DNA from: Deltaproteobacteria bacterium
GTDB taxonomy: Bacteria > Myxococcota_A > Polyangia > JACPQR01
Assembly (NCBI GenBank): GCA_016190375.1
Contig: JACPQR010000247.1
Coordinates: forward strand, 1-45,187
Length of the DNA stretch: 45,187 nucleotides
Reading direction: 5' to 3'
A program made the translations under genes and the position numbers. Positions 33,608-41,464 of this stretch are shown here, piece after piece. Positions within the stretch are counted from its first letter, which is position 1. Every line of letters starts with the position of its first letter. The notes under the pieces are model-generated. The model was given only the letters and a program-made list of their open reading frames with translations. It made no database searches and was not told the origin of the DNA.

Positions 33608-35623
33608 TCACCCGGCGCCACTCGCCCGGGCGAGCCAGCGCCGGACCTCGGCGGCGAAGGCCCGCCTGACGTTAACCGTCTCGGGTGTCCGGTCTCGCAG
33701 GGCACCGAGCTTGGCGGCCAAGACACGGCGCACTTCGTGCGAGACGTTCGGATTGGTCCGGATGACCGCGAGCCTGAGCAGGCGGCCATCGATCTGGGCG
33801 ATGAGCCGGAGTGACGTGAGCTCGTCGACGAGGCGGTCGAGACTAGCTGCCGGAATGCCGAGGCGCGCCCGAAGGGTATCGCGCGGCAACGCCGACTCGA
33901 GCTCCTCGAGGATGGCCATCTCCTCGTCCGACACCAGGCGCACGCGAGCGCGCGAGCGGCCGACCTCGTCCAGGCACCGGGTATCGAGCAGCAGCTTCCG
34001 GTCAAGGAGCCTCACGATCTCGCAGCGCAGGCCAGTACCGAGCCACTTGAGACGTTGCCAGCGGCGCACGGAGGCAATGAACCTGGCCGAGTACTCCTCC
34101 GGGCGGAGGCCGGAGCCGAGACGATGCTCGAACAGCCAGGCCTCGTCGGGAGAGTGAGGGCCGAATGCCAGCCGGTAGCGCTTTGCCGGGACCACGCCCC
34201 GCAGGCCGAAGCGCAGAGGATCGCGAAAGATGGGACTGAAGCGCACCGTCAGGAGCGGCGAGATCGCGCTCGGAGGCGGCAGATGCGACACAGAGGGCAG
34301 GAGCTCCTCGACCCGCTCGTACTCCAAGGGATCCTCGCCAGGTGTCCCGATAAGCAGGTTCCAGTACGGCGTCAGGTCTTCCTCCTCGCAGGCGCGGAGG
34401 AGCCACACGTTGTGGACGGCATCCACGCCCTTGTTCATGCAGCGCAGGACCTGAGACGACAGGCTGTCTATGCCGGCGCAGACCGTCGTCACGCCGATCT
34501 GCCGCAGCGCGGCCATGTGCGTCCGGCGAATGTTGGCCTTCACGAAGGCATGCATCGGACGCCTGTGCCGGTGCTCGCGAGCCACGAGCTCGTCGCGCGT
34601 CTTCTCCAGGACGCGGAGATCGAGCATGTCGTCGGCAAGAAGGAGTCCGACGTCATGGCGGCCGAGCTCGACTAGCTCCCGTGCGAGCCGGCTCGGCGAC
34701 TTGCTCTGGACCGGGACGCGAACGTGATCGGTTCCGCAGAACGTGCAGTGGTGCTTCCGTCCCCACCAGCAGCCACGCGCGCTGACCAGGTGCAGGCTGA
34801 TCTCGCTCGGCCGCGCGACCCGGAGCCGGCGAACCGCCGACAGGTAATCCTCGTAGGCGGGCACCGGGATGTCGTCGAGCGGCAAGTCCGGCCGCGGGTC
34901 CTCGATGAGCTGAGCCGTCTGCACCGGCAATTCGGCGACCCAGTCGAGGAACGTCCGCTCGGCGTAGCCGCTGAAGACCCCGTCGAGCCACGGCTGACGT
35001 TCGAGGATGGCCTGCCCCATCGCACCCCAGACGCGCACCCCGCCGAGGATCACGCGCACGTGGGGGTTGTCGTGCTTCAGCCGTCGGCCCAGCCGCAATG
35101 ACGCGTTGAGCTGCTGGTCGTTGACGGTGAAGCCCACCACGTCGTAGCTCCGCCAGTCACGCCGGGCCCATTCGTCGAGGAGCGCGTCGAATGCCTTGCG
35201 CAGCCCTCGTCGCGGCTCGATCAGGTCCGCCAGCATCGGCTCCCAGTCCGGGTAATAGCTCTGAGCAGCGTAGCGTGCGCGGCTATCCGCCAGGTGCTGG
35301 CGAAACTCCGGGACCGGAGCGGCGCCCGGACTGACATCGGGGTGCGCGAAGAGCCACTCGCCGACGAACTCGAGCCACGACGTCCACGAGATGAGCGCGT
35401 CACTCGCGCGCCGGCCGATGTGGCGCGTCGCTTCCAGGTTCAGGTAGTGCACGTCGACCTGGTGGCCTGCCCGTCGCAATACCGCCGCGAGCGTGCCGAG
35501 CGCCACCGACGGATGACGGTACTCACACAGCGGCATGCAAACGAGCGCTACCCGTCGCCGCGCCGGGTGCGCCCTGGGCGTCGTCGGCCTCCTGATCGGC
35601 ACGATGTCGGGTCCGCTTGCCAC
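33608..35623 (-). CDS. B12-binding radical SAM protein of RiPP-maturation type
   Basis: The 671-residue protein has a GTG start. It has a B12-binding domain (about 23-235: VALVCMPLCEYRHPSVALGTLAAVL, VILGGVRVWG). The radical SAM core has SARGCWWGRKHHCTFCG, giving Cys285, Cys293 and Cys296 (C-x7-C-x2-C). The wide first spacing with the CWWG...CTFCG context is what I recall for the 'RiPP maturation radical SAM protein 1' family, whose members include peptide C-methyltransferases. A winged-helix-like region (about 560-625) follows the core. It is 81 bases after a second radical SAM gene. No precursor peptide was found nearby. Confidence 0.85.
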   Translation of the reverse strand: MASGPDIVPIRRPTTPRAHPARRRVALVCMPLCEYRHPSVALGTLAAVLRRAGHQVDVHYLNLEATRHIGRRASDALISWTSWLEFVGEWLFAHPDVSPGAAPVPEFRQHLADSRARYAAQSYYPDWEPMLADLIEPRRGLRKAFDALLDEWARRDWRSYDVVGFTVNDQQLNASLRLGRRLKHDNPHVRVILGGVRVWGAMGQAILERQPWLDGVFSGYAERTFLDWVAELPVQTAQLIEDPRPDLPLDDIPVPAYEDYLSAVRRLRVARPSEISLHLVSARGCWWGRKHHCTFCGTDHVRVPVQSKSPSRLARELVELGRHDVGLLLADDMLDLRVLEKTRDELVAREHRHRRPMHAFVKANIRRTHMAALRQIGVTTVCAGIDSLSSQVLRCMNKGVDAVHNVWLLRACEEEDLTPYWNLLIGTPGEDPLEYERVEELLPSVSHLPPPSAISPLLTVRFSPIFRDPLRFGLRGVVPAKRYRLAFGPHSPDEAWLFEHRLGSGLRPEEYSARFIASVRRWQRLKWLGTGLRCEIVRLLDRKLLLDTRCLDEVGRSRARVRLVSDEEMAILEELESALPRDTLRARLGIPAASLDRLVDELTSLRLIAQIDGRLLRLAVIRTNPNVSHEVRRVLAAKLGALRDRTPETVNVRRAFAAEVRRWLARASGAG

Positions 35624-35704
35624 GCCTGCGGTGCGTCGGCGGCCACAGTACCATGGAGCGCAGCGTCCGCCGTCGCGCTCGATGGCCCTCGCAGTCCCGT
35701 GGAC

Positions 35705-37210
35705 CTACAGATGGACGTCGTAGCTGAAGTACGGTCTCCGGGTGAGGAGCTTCAGGCCGACCCGGAGGTCCTCGCGGCAGAGCCTGAGCATCAGGCGTCG
35801 CCCGACGGTGCGATCGATCAAGCGGTTGAGGCGCTTCTCCCTGCCGATCACGCTGCGTCGCTTGCGTTCCCAGGTCAGCCCGCCCTCCTCGTCGAACGGA
35901 AGGCCCCGGTGCCCGAAGCGGTAGTCCCCCGCGCCGGTCGGCGTGGGCCGCAGCCCGAACTTCTCGGGTCTGAGAGCGCAGGGGGATCCTTCGACCAGCT
36001 CGAAGCCGAAGGCGATTGCGCGTGTGAGGTGGGGCGAGAGCTCGCGGAAAAGAGCGACCGTTGCCTGATAGTCACGCTCCGTCTCGTGCGGCAGTCCGAC
36101 GATGAACTGAGCGCTCGTTCGTATGCCGCATTCGTGAAGCTGGGCGAAGATGGCCCGAAGCTCGCGGGGGCTCGGGATCTTCGTCACGTTCAGTGCCTCG
36201 AGCATCGCCTCGCTCCCGCTCTCCACGCCGATTAACAAGTAGCGGCACCCCGCGTCGGCCATCAGCCGAATGGTGGCGCGATCGAGGCCCGCCAGGGTTC
36301 CGAGCCCGCCCCACGGCACGCGGACCTCCTTCGCGAGCAGCTCGTCACACAGCTCGCGGACGCGTTCGAGGTCGTTCGTGATGTTGGCCTCGGTGAAGTA
36401 GATCGCGTCGATGCCGGACCTGGCCACGAGCTCGCGAACGTCGCCGACTACCTTCGCGATCGGCGTGTACTCGAAGCCGACCTTCGGGTACTCGGGGCAA
36501 AATGCGCACTTGTAGCGGCATCCGCGCGTGAGGAGGTACGGAGCGAAGGCCCGGTTCTTGATCGCAAGGCGCCGGTAGGCCCACAGGTCGGAGGCCTCGA
36601 ACTCGGGCAACGGCTTGCTCGAGAGAGGAAGGTCGACGGCCCGCCACCCCGCGTTCGCCCGTCGACCGCGCGAGACGAGCCCGGGAGTGGCGGCCCCATG
36701 GGAGCCATCGAGCAACGCGACGAGCGCCTCCTCTCCGTCGCCGACGACGACGTGGTCCACGAAATCGAAGTGGAGGAGGTATTCGAAATCCCCGCGACGA
36801 ATCACCGGCCCGCCGAAGACCGTCGTGGCCCCCTGGCGCTGCTTGAGTCGCTTCGCCAGACAGAGCGCGGCACCGATCGCGTTCGAGTCATAGAGCGAGA
36901 AGCCGACGAGCTCGAAGTCGTCGAGAGCGCCCAGATCGATCAGCGCGTCGACCTCGGCAGCGATCCTCGAGTCGTCCCCGGAATCGAGATAGCGTCGCAC
37001 GGCAGAGCCGGAGGAGAAGACCTCGGGCCTGAAGGGCCTCCGCCAGCGCCAGCGGTTCGCGTGGCGGACCCGGACCCCGAGATCGACTATTTCGACCGAA
37101 TGCCCTCTGGACCGTGCGAACGCCTTCAGGATGGCAGGTCCGAGAAAGGGGAAGGGCGAGCAGACGTCGTCGGTGGTCGGTCCGATCACGATCGCCGTCC
37201 TCAAAGGCAT
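35705..37210 (-). CDS. B12-binding radical SAM protein
   Basis: The 501-residue protein has an N-terminal B12-binding domain (LRTAIVIGPTTDD, VGFSLYDSN, TTVFGGPVIRR, VVVGDGEEALVALL). The radical SAM core contains LTRGCRYKCAFCPEYP (C-x3-C-x2-C), then YFTEANITNDLERVREL, YLLIGVESGSEAMLEALN and SAQFIVGLPHETERDY. The GGAGG directly abuts the ATG, an unusually short spacing. It is the first gene of the minus-strand arm and divergent from the GMC oxidoreductase. The substrate is unknown. Confidence 0.87.
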   Translation of the reverse strand: MPLRTAIVIGPTTDDVCSPFPFLGPAILKAFARSRGHSVEIVDLGVRVRHANRWRWRRPFRPEVFSSGSAVRRYLDSGDDSRIAAEVDALIDLGALDDFELVGFSLYDSNAIGAALCLAKRLKQRQGATTVFGGPVIRRGDFEYLLHFDFVDHVVVGDGEEALVALLDGSHGAATPGLVSRGRRANAGWRAVDLPLSSKPLPEFEASDLWAYRRLAIKNRAFAPYLLTRGCRYKCAFCPEYPKVGFEYTPIAKVVGDVRELVARSGIDAIYFTEANITNDLERVRELCDELLAKEVRVPWGGLGTLAGLDRATIRLMADAGCRYLLIGVESGSEAMLEALNVTKIPSPRELRAIFAQLHECGIRTSAQFIVGLPHETERDYQATVALFRELSPHLTRAIAFGFELVEGSPCALRPEKFGLRPTPTGAGDYRFGHRGLPFDEEGGLTWERKRRSVIGREKRLNRLIDRTVGRRLMLRLCREDLRVGLKLLTRRPYFSYDVHL

Positions 37211-37387
37211 CCTCCGATCGCGGCCCCAGCTCGCGCTGCGCCCTCGAGCATTCGGCCTCTAGTCTGCTTTTCGGGTTCACCTCGCGTCAACGCTTCGCTG
37301 CACCGAAGGGCATGACCCGAACGACCCCGAGTAGTATCGTCTGCGGCGCTGGAGGACCGCCTGGCAACCATCGAGCACCGGGCCGAA

Positions 37388-38986
37388 GTGTGCGTCGTCG
37401 GAAGCGGGCCGGCTGGGGCGGTCCTCGGGGCGTCGCTCGCTGTTCGGGGCCAGAAGGTCGTGCTCCTGGAGCACGGCCCGAGGCTCGGTGGGCTTTCGAC
37501 TCGGCGCGAGGTGACCACCGAGCTCGCCTACGGCGACCTGGCCGATCGCGTGCCCGAGCATCTACGCCAGGAAATCGTCGCTCCCTCGCCGGCCAGTGGG
37601 CAGCCATACGCGAACGCCCAGGTCGGTGCGGTCGGCGGAAGCTCGGTACGGTGGGCGGCGTTCTGTCCGCGGCCGCATCCCGAGGACCTCGCCACCCACA
37701 CGCGATTCGGTCACGGTCGGGACTGGCCGTTTCCCTACGAGGTTCTCGAGCCCTGGCTCGGCCGGGCGGAGCGGGCGCTTGGGGTGTCCGGAGAGGCTCC
37801 GACGCCATACGGGGCGCCGCGCTCGGGCCCATTCCCCATGCCCCGGCTGAGTCGGACGGAGCTCGAGGCGCGGATCCTGGCCCCCGCCGTCGAGCGGCTC
37901 GGCCTGACGATCCATGGCCAGCCGGTCGCGGTGGCCTCGGTGCCGGCGCATGGGCGACCCGCCTGCGAACGCTGTGGCGTCTGCTCGGCGTGCCCGACAG
38001 GTGCCCGCTACTCCGCCGACCTGGTCCACGTGCCGCGTGTCGAGACAGCGGCCAGCGGTCTTGTCCTGCCCCTGATCCACGCGCGCCGGCTCGAGCTCGA
38101 CCGCCGCGGCGAACGCGTCTTGGCTCTGCATGCCGTGCAGACCGATCGTCCCGAAGACGATGTGATCGTTCGCGCCGAGCGGTTCGTGCTCGCCGCGGGC
38201 GCGATCGAGACGACACGGCTCCTCCTTCTCAGCCGGGACCATCCGCGCCACGGCCGCGGCGTCGGCAATCACAGCGGTCAGCTTGGCCTGCGGTTCACCG
38301 ATCACGCGTTCCTCGGTTACCAGTTCGTCGTACGCGAGCCGGTGGGTTGGGGGGCACCAGTCTACGGCGTTGCGCTCGATGCGTTCCGTCGTCCGGCCGA
38401 GCGTGATCGCCGCGGCGCCTTTCATTTCGTGTTCGTTCCGGGTGCTCACGAACGGCTTCTGGTCGACCGCGTCCTCTCCGCCGGCCGCATCGACATCGGC
38501 GCTCTGCGAGCCCAGGCCCGAGGCAGCTTCGTCGCGCTTGCCACCGCCGAGCTCGAGGGCGCGGGCGGACGGCTGGCGTTGGATACGGAGATTCGGGATG
38601 CCTTTGGCGATCCGCTGGCGCGCATCGAGATTCCCCTTACCGCGGCCGATGAGGCTTCCTTCATGGCAGTCGACGGCTTCGTGCGGCGCCTCGCCGGTGC
38701 CGTCCACGCCCAAACCCTGGAGCCGATGTCGGTCCGGGGCGGGTTCGTCTGGGGTGCCCATCCGATGGGCTCGTGCGCCATGGCATCGGATCCGGAGCAC
38801 GGCGTGGTCGATCCGTCCCTCCAGGTCTTCGGTGTCGCCAATCTGTTCGTCGTTGGCAGCGCCGTATTCCCGCACTTCGGCTCGGCCAATCCGACCTTGA
38901 CCGTCGTCGCGCTGGCGTTGCGGCTCGCGGCGCGCCTCGGCGCAGAGCTCGACGACGCTGGCGCTCGGGCGAAAGTACCGCGATGA
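37388..38986 (+). CDS. GMC-family FAD-dependent oxidoreductase
   Basis: The 532-residue flavoprotein begins almost directly with the FAD fold (CVVGSGPAGAVLGASLA), then GSSVRWAAFCPRP, a Cys motif CERCGVCSACPTGARYSADLVH, VLAAGAIETTRLLL and the GMC C-terminal HPMGSC...VFPHFGSANPTLTVVALALRLA. It oxidises an alcohol or sugar. The GTG start leaves only one residue before the FAD motif. In-frame sequence upstream to 37316 (LEDRLATIEHRAE) looks coding but lacks an ATG/GTG/TTG, so the true start is likely upstream (a CTG at 37349, or a frameshift from the ATG at 37312). Confidence 0.88.
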   Translation: MCVVGSGPAGAVLGASLAVRGQKVVLLEHGPRLGGLSTRREVTTELAYGDLADRVPEHLRQEIVAPSPASGQPYANAQVGAVGGSSVRWAAFCPRPHPEDLATHTRFGHGRDWPFPYEVLEPWLGRAERALGVSGEAPTPYGAPRSGPFPMPRLSRTELEARILAPAVERLGLTIHGQPVAVASVPAHGRPACERCGVCSACPTGARYSADLVHVPRVETAASGLVLPLIHARRLELDRRGERVLALHAVQTDRPEDDVIVRAERFVLAAGAIETTRLLLLSRDHPRHGRGVGNHSGQLGLRFTDHAFLGYQFVVREPVGWGAPVYGVALDAFRRPAERDRRGAFHFVFVPGAHERLLVDRVLSAGRIDIGALRAQARGSFVALATAELEGAGGRLALDTEIRDAFGDPLARIEIPLTAADEASFMAVDGFVRRLAGAVHAQTLEPMSVRGGFVWGAHPMGSCAMASDPEHGVVDPSLQVFGVANLFVVGSAVFPHFGSANPTLTVVALALRLAARLGAELDDAGARAKVPR

Positions 38987-39492
38987 TGCCTGGGCGTCGT
39001 GAATGGTTGCGGTTGTCGCTCGGAGCGCTCGGGCTTGCGTGGCTCGACGCCTGCGGGTTGTCCGAGGCGCCGCGTTCGCGTGATTCGGCGCGTGGAGATG
39101 GCCGCGAGGCGAAGTCACGAGAGCGCGAGACGAGCTCCGAGCCCGACTCCGACCGCAACGACAATGGGCGTCTGATTCGATCCTTGCCGCCCGGCGCGCG
39201 CCTCGTCCTGTTGCTCGGTCCGTGGCCCGAGGTCGCCTGGCCCGAGTCTTCCGGTTTTGCGGTGCGCTTCGTCGAGGCCGGCATGGTGCCGAGCGGCCGG
39301 GTCGACGTGGCCGCCATTGCCACCGCGATCGAGCGTCGAGCGCGGTCCGGTCAGCCGGTCGACCTCGATGGCTTCACCGAGGCGCAAGTGGCTTTCTTGC
39401 GCGAGCTCCTGGTGTCACTGTATCGAACGCCACGTGCCGGCGCGGCGCTTCTCGGGCAGCCGATGCCCGGCTGCCTCACGAACGAGTCGTAG
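38983..39492 (+). CDS. Small Tat-signal partner of the GMC oxidoreductase
   Basis: The 169-residue protein overlaps the GMC gene stop (ATGATG). Its N-terminus, RREWLRLSLGALGLAWLDACG, has a twin-arginine motif and a Cys suitable for lipidation. A Ser/Arg/Asp-rich linker precedes a globular C-terminal part (about 65-160). GMC dehydrogenases of the gluconate/fructose type are often exported by Tat with a small Tat-signal subunit ('subunit 3'). Size, signal and position match that role, but the sequence similarity is not clear by eye. Confidence 0.65.
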   Translation: MMPGRREWLRLSLGALGLAWLDACGLSEAPRSRDSARGDGREAKSRERETSSEPDSDRNDNGRLIRSLPPGARLVLLLGPWPEVAWPESSGFAVRFVEAGMVPSGRVDVAAIATAIERRARSGQPVDLDGFTEAQVAFLRELLVSLYRTPRAGAALLGQPMPGCLTNES

Positions 39493-39501
39493 GAGCGGGG
39501 C

Positions 39502-41298
39502 CTACTGCACGTAGCCGAGCCCACGAAGCTCCTCGGCGATCCCGGTGTCTGCTCGATCGTGGATCGGCAAGCCGTCGACCGCCACGGGGTTCGCGACCGT
39601 TTCGACGGTGGGCACCCGATGGCGCGCGCACCGGGCCCTGGTATCCTCGTCCATCAGCGTCGAGATCGCCCGCCCGTCCGGTCGCACGGCGAGGGGCAGG
39701 TCGGCAAGGCACGCGAGCGTAGGAGCGACGTCGAGCAACCGGGCGTCGAGCGGCGTGGCCCGCCGCGGAACATCGGGACCTGCCGCGAACAGGATGCCCG
39801 GCACCTCGGTCGGCGGCCGGTCGTGGGTCCCGCTGACGTCGAGGGCAACGAGGTAGCGCGACATCGGCACCTCAGTGCCATCGCCGAGCACGAGACGCTG
39901 GTCGATGGTCACTTCCCGATTCGGGGCCACGCGCAGGTCCGGACTCTCCCGTTCAGCGGGCGGCGACAGGTCGACCTCCACGGTCTCGAAGAGCGGGGTG
40001 CCCCTCGTGGTCTTCAGGCCGCGCAGCCGAGCAGCAAGCCCCTCGACGATCGCCGCGAAGCCGGCATCCTCGACGACACCTTCCGGAGCACGCGACCGGA
40101 GGTTGACGAAGTAGGTGCCCTCGCTGGACAGCATGCCGATGATGTCGTGCACCACCTGGCTGCGCGAGTAGTCGATGCCGCGGTCGTCCTGGTGCAGCAG
40201 TCCCAGGTCGGCCAGGAGGTGGTTGTGGTCGAACGAGTGACCGCCGCACTCGGGCTCGGCAAGGAAGCCGTGATCGCTCAGGACAATCACGTTGGCCTCG
40301 GGCATTGCCGCCACGAGGCGGGCGACCAGTCGATCGGTCAGTCGGTAGTAGGCTCGGACTGCGTCGCCATAGCGCCTGAGCTCTTCCCCGGTCGGAGGGA
40401 TCGCGTACCGGACCTCGTCCGGGAACGACGCCTTCCAGTAGCGGTGCGAGAGCGGATCGATGCCCCGGAGGTAGACCATGGCGAGCTGTGGTGACTCGCG
40501 CTCGAGGAGGTCGACGGCGACTTCGACCGTGACGAGGTCGGTGCGCAAGGCGTCGCAGAGTGTGCGCTCCCGACGGGCGAGGGCATCGGCTTCCTCGTAG
40601 TAGACGCCGTTCTCGGGGAAGCCCGGCCCGCATGGGATTCTCGGCGGTCCATGGATGAGCTTCGAGAGCTCGCCTTCGGCCACGACCTGCGACGCGATCG
40701 CCTCCAGGCGATCGACGAGCCGGGGTGGATGCGTGGCCGCGATCCGGTCGTGCACCCACGTCCAGTTCTGTGAGACCAGGGCGCCGGTCACGGTCTCGGC
40801 CGGCCAGGTCGTCCACCAGCCGATGACCGCCACCGAGCGACCGGCCTGACTGGCGAGGTTCCACAGCGCGGGGACGCGCCGATGGGTGACGGGCACTGCT
40901 CGCGACATCGGGCGCCCGGGTACACGCGCGAAGAACCGCTCGATGCCGTGGCGGCCGGGGACGACACCGGTCGACACCGTGTTCCACAGAAGGGGCGAGA
41001 GGACCGGCTCGAGCGGCACGAGGCGGCCATGCTGGCCGCGGGCGGAAAGAGCCCGGAAGGCGGGCAGCTCTCCTGCCGCCATCATCGGGGTCATGACCCC
41101 GAGCGACGCGCCGTCGAGGCCGATGACGAGGAGCCGCGGGGGGCCGTCGTGCGCGGTACCTGCGTGGTGGTCCGCGTACGTGGCCGTGGGGTGTCCACGG
41201 TGGGTTCCCCTGACACGCATGTAGCCCACGCTGGCGGCCGCGAGCACCGCGACGGTGGCGGCGAGCATGCCGGCGATGGCCCGCGGCCGGCCGGTCAT
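39502..41298 (-). CDS. Exported alkaline-phosphatase-superfamily phosphodiesterase
   Basis: The 598-residue protein has an N-terminal membrane or signal segment (about 8-26). The type I phosphodiesterase/nucleotide pyrophosphatase fold shows LLVIGLDGASLGVMTPMMAAGELPAF (metal Asp), PVLSPLLWNTVSTG (nucleophile region, normally Thr/Ser), VIVLSDHGF, GGHSFDHNHLL and LDVAPTLACLADLP. It ends near a C-terminal RGLGYVQ motif often seen in this group. It hydrolyses phosphate esters or transfers phospho groups in the periplasm. The substrate is unknown. It is convergent with the Tat-partner gene, with 9 bases between the stops. Confidence 0.82.
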   Translation of the reverse strand: MTGRPRAIAGMLAATVAVLAAASVGYMRVRGTHRGHPTATYADHHAGTAHDGPPRLLVIGLDGASLGVMTPMMAAGELPAFRALSARGQHGRLVPLEPVLSPLLWNTVSTGVVPGRHGIERFFARVPGRPMSRAVPVTHRRVPALWNLASQAGRSVAVIGWWTTWPAETVTGALVSQNWTWVHDRIAATHPPRLVDRLEAIASQVVAEGELSKLIHGPPRIPCGPGFPENGVYYEEADALARRERTLCDALRTDLVTVEVAVDLLERESPQLAMVYLRGIDPLSHRYWKASFPDEVRYAIPPTGEELRRYGDAVRAYYRLTDRLVARLVAAMPEANVIVLSDHGFLAEPECGGHSFDHNHLLADLGLLHQDDRGIDYSRSQVVHDIIGMLSSEGTYFVNLRSRAPEGVVEDAGFAAIVEGLAARLRGLKTTRGTPLFETVEVDLSPPAERESPDLRVAPNREVTIDQRLVLGDGTEVPMSRYLVALDVSGTHDRPPTEVPGILFAAGPDVPRRATPLDARLLDVAPTLACLADLPLAVRPDGRAISTLMDEDTRARCARHRVPTVETVANPVAVDGLPIHDRADTGIAEELRGLGYVQ

Positions 41299-41464
41299 GG
41301 CAGGGCGGCGCTTGGAAGGCCGCGGTCTTCGAGCGTCTCGACGAAGGAGAGCCGAGTCGCGCCACCGGTCATGGACCGAGTGTGCTTTCCCGGCTCGCTT
41401 TCCGTCAACGGCCCGCGGCGCGCTCCGGCCGCTCGACCTGCGAGTCCCCTACACCATGAGGGCC

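Noticed and set aside
37562..39118. A 518-codon minus-strand frame opposite the GMC oxidoreductase
   Set aside because: The GMC gene on the plus strand has FAD and HPMGS motifs; the opposite frame has none.
39483..39500. GTAGG...CCTAC hairpin between the convergent Tat-partner and phosphodiesterase genes as a terminator
   Set aside because: Only 5 bp of stem and no T-run on either side; too weak to call.
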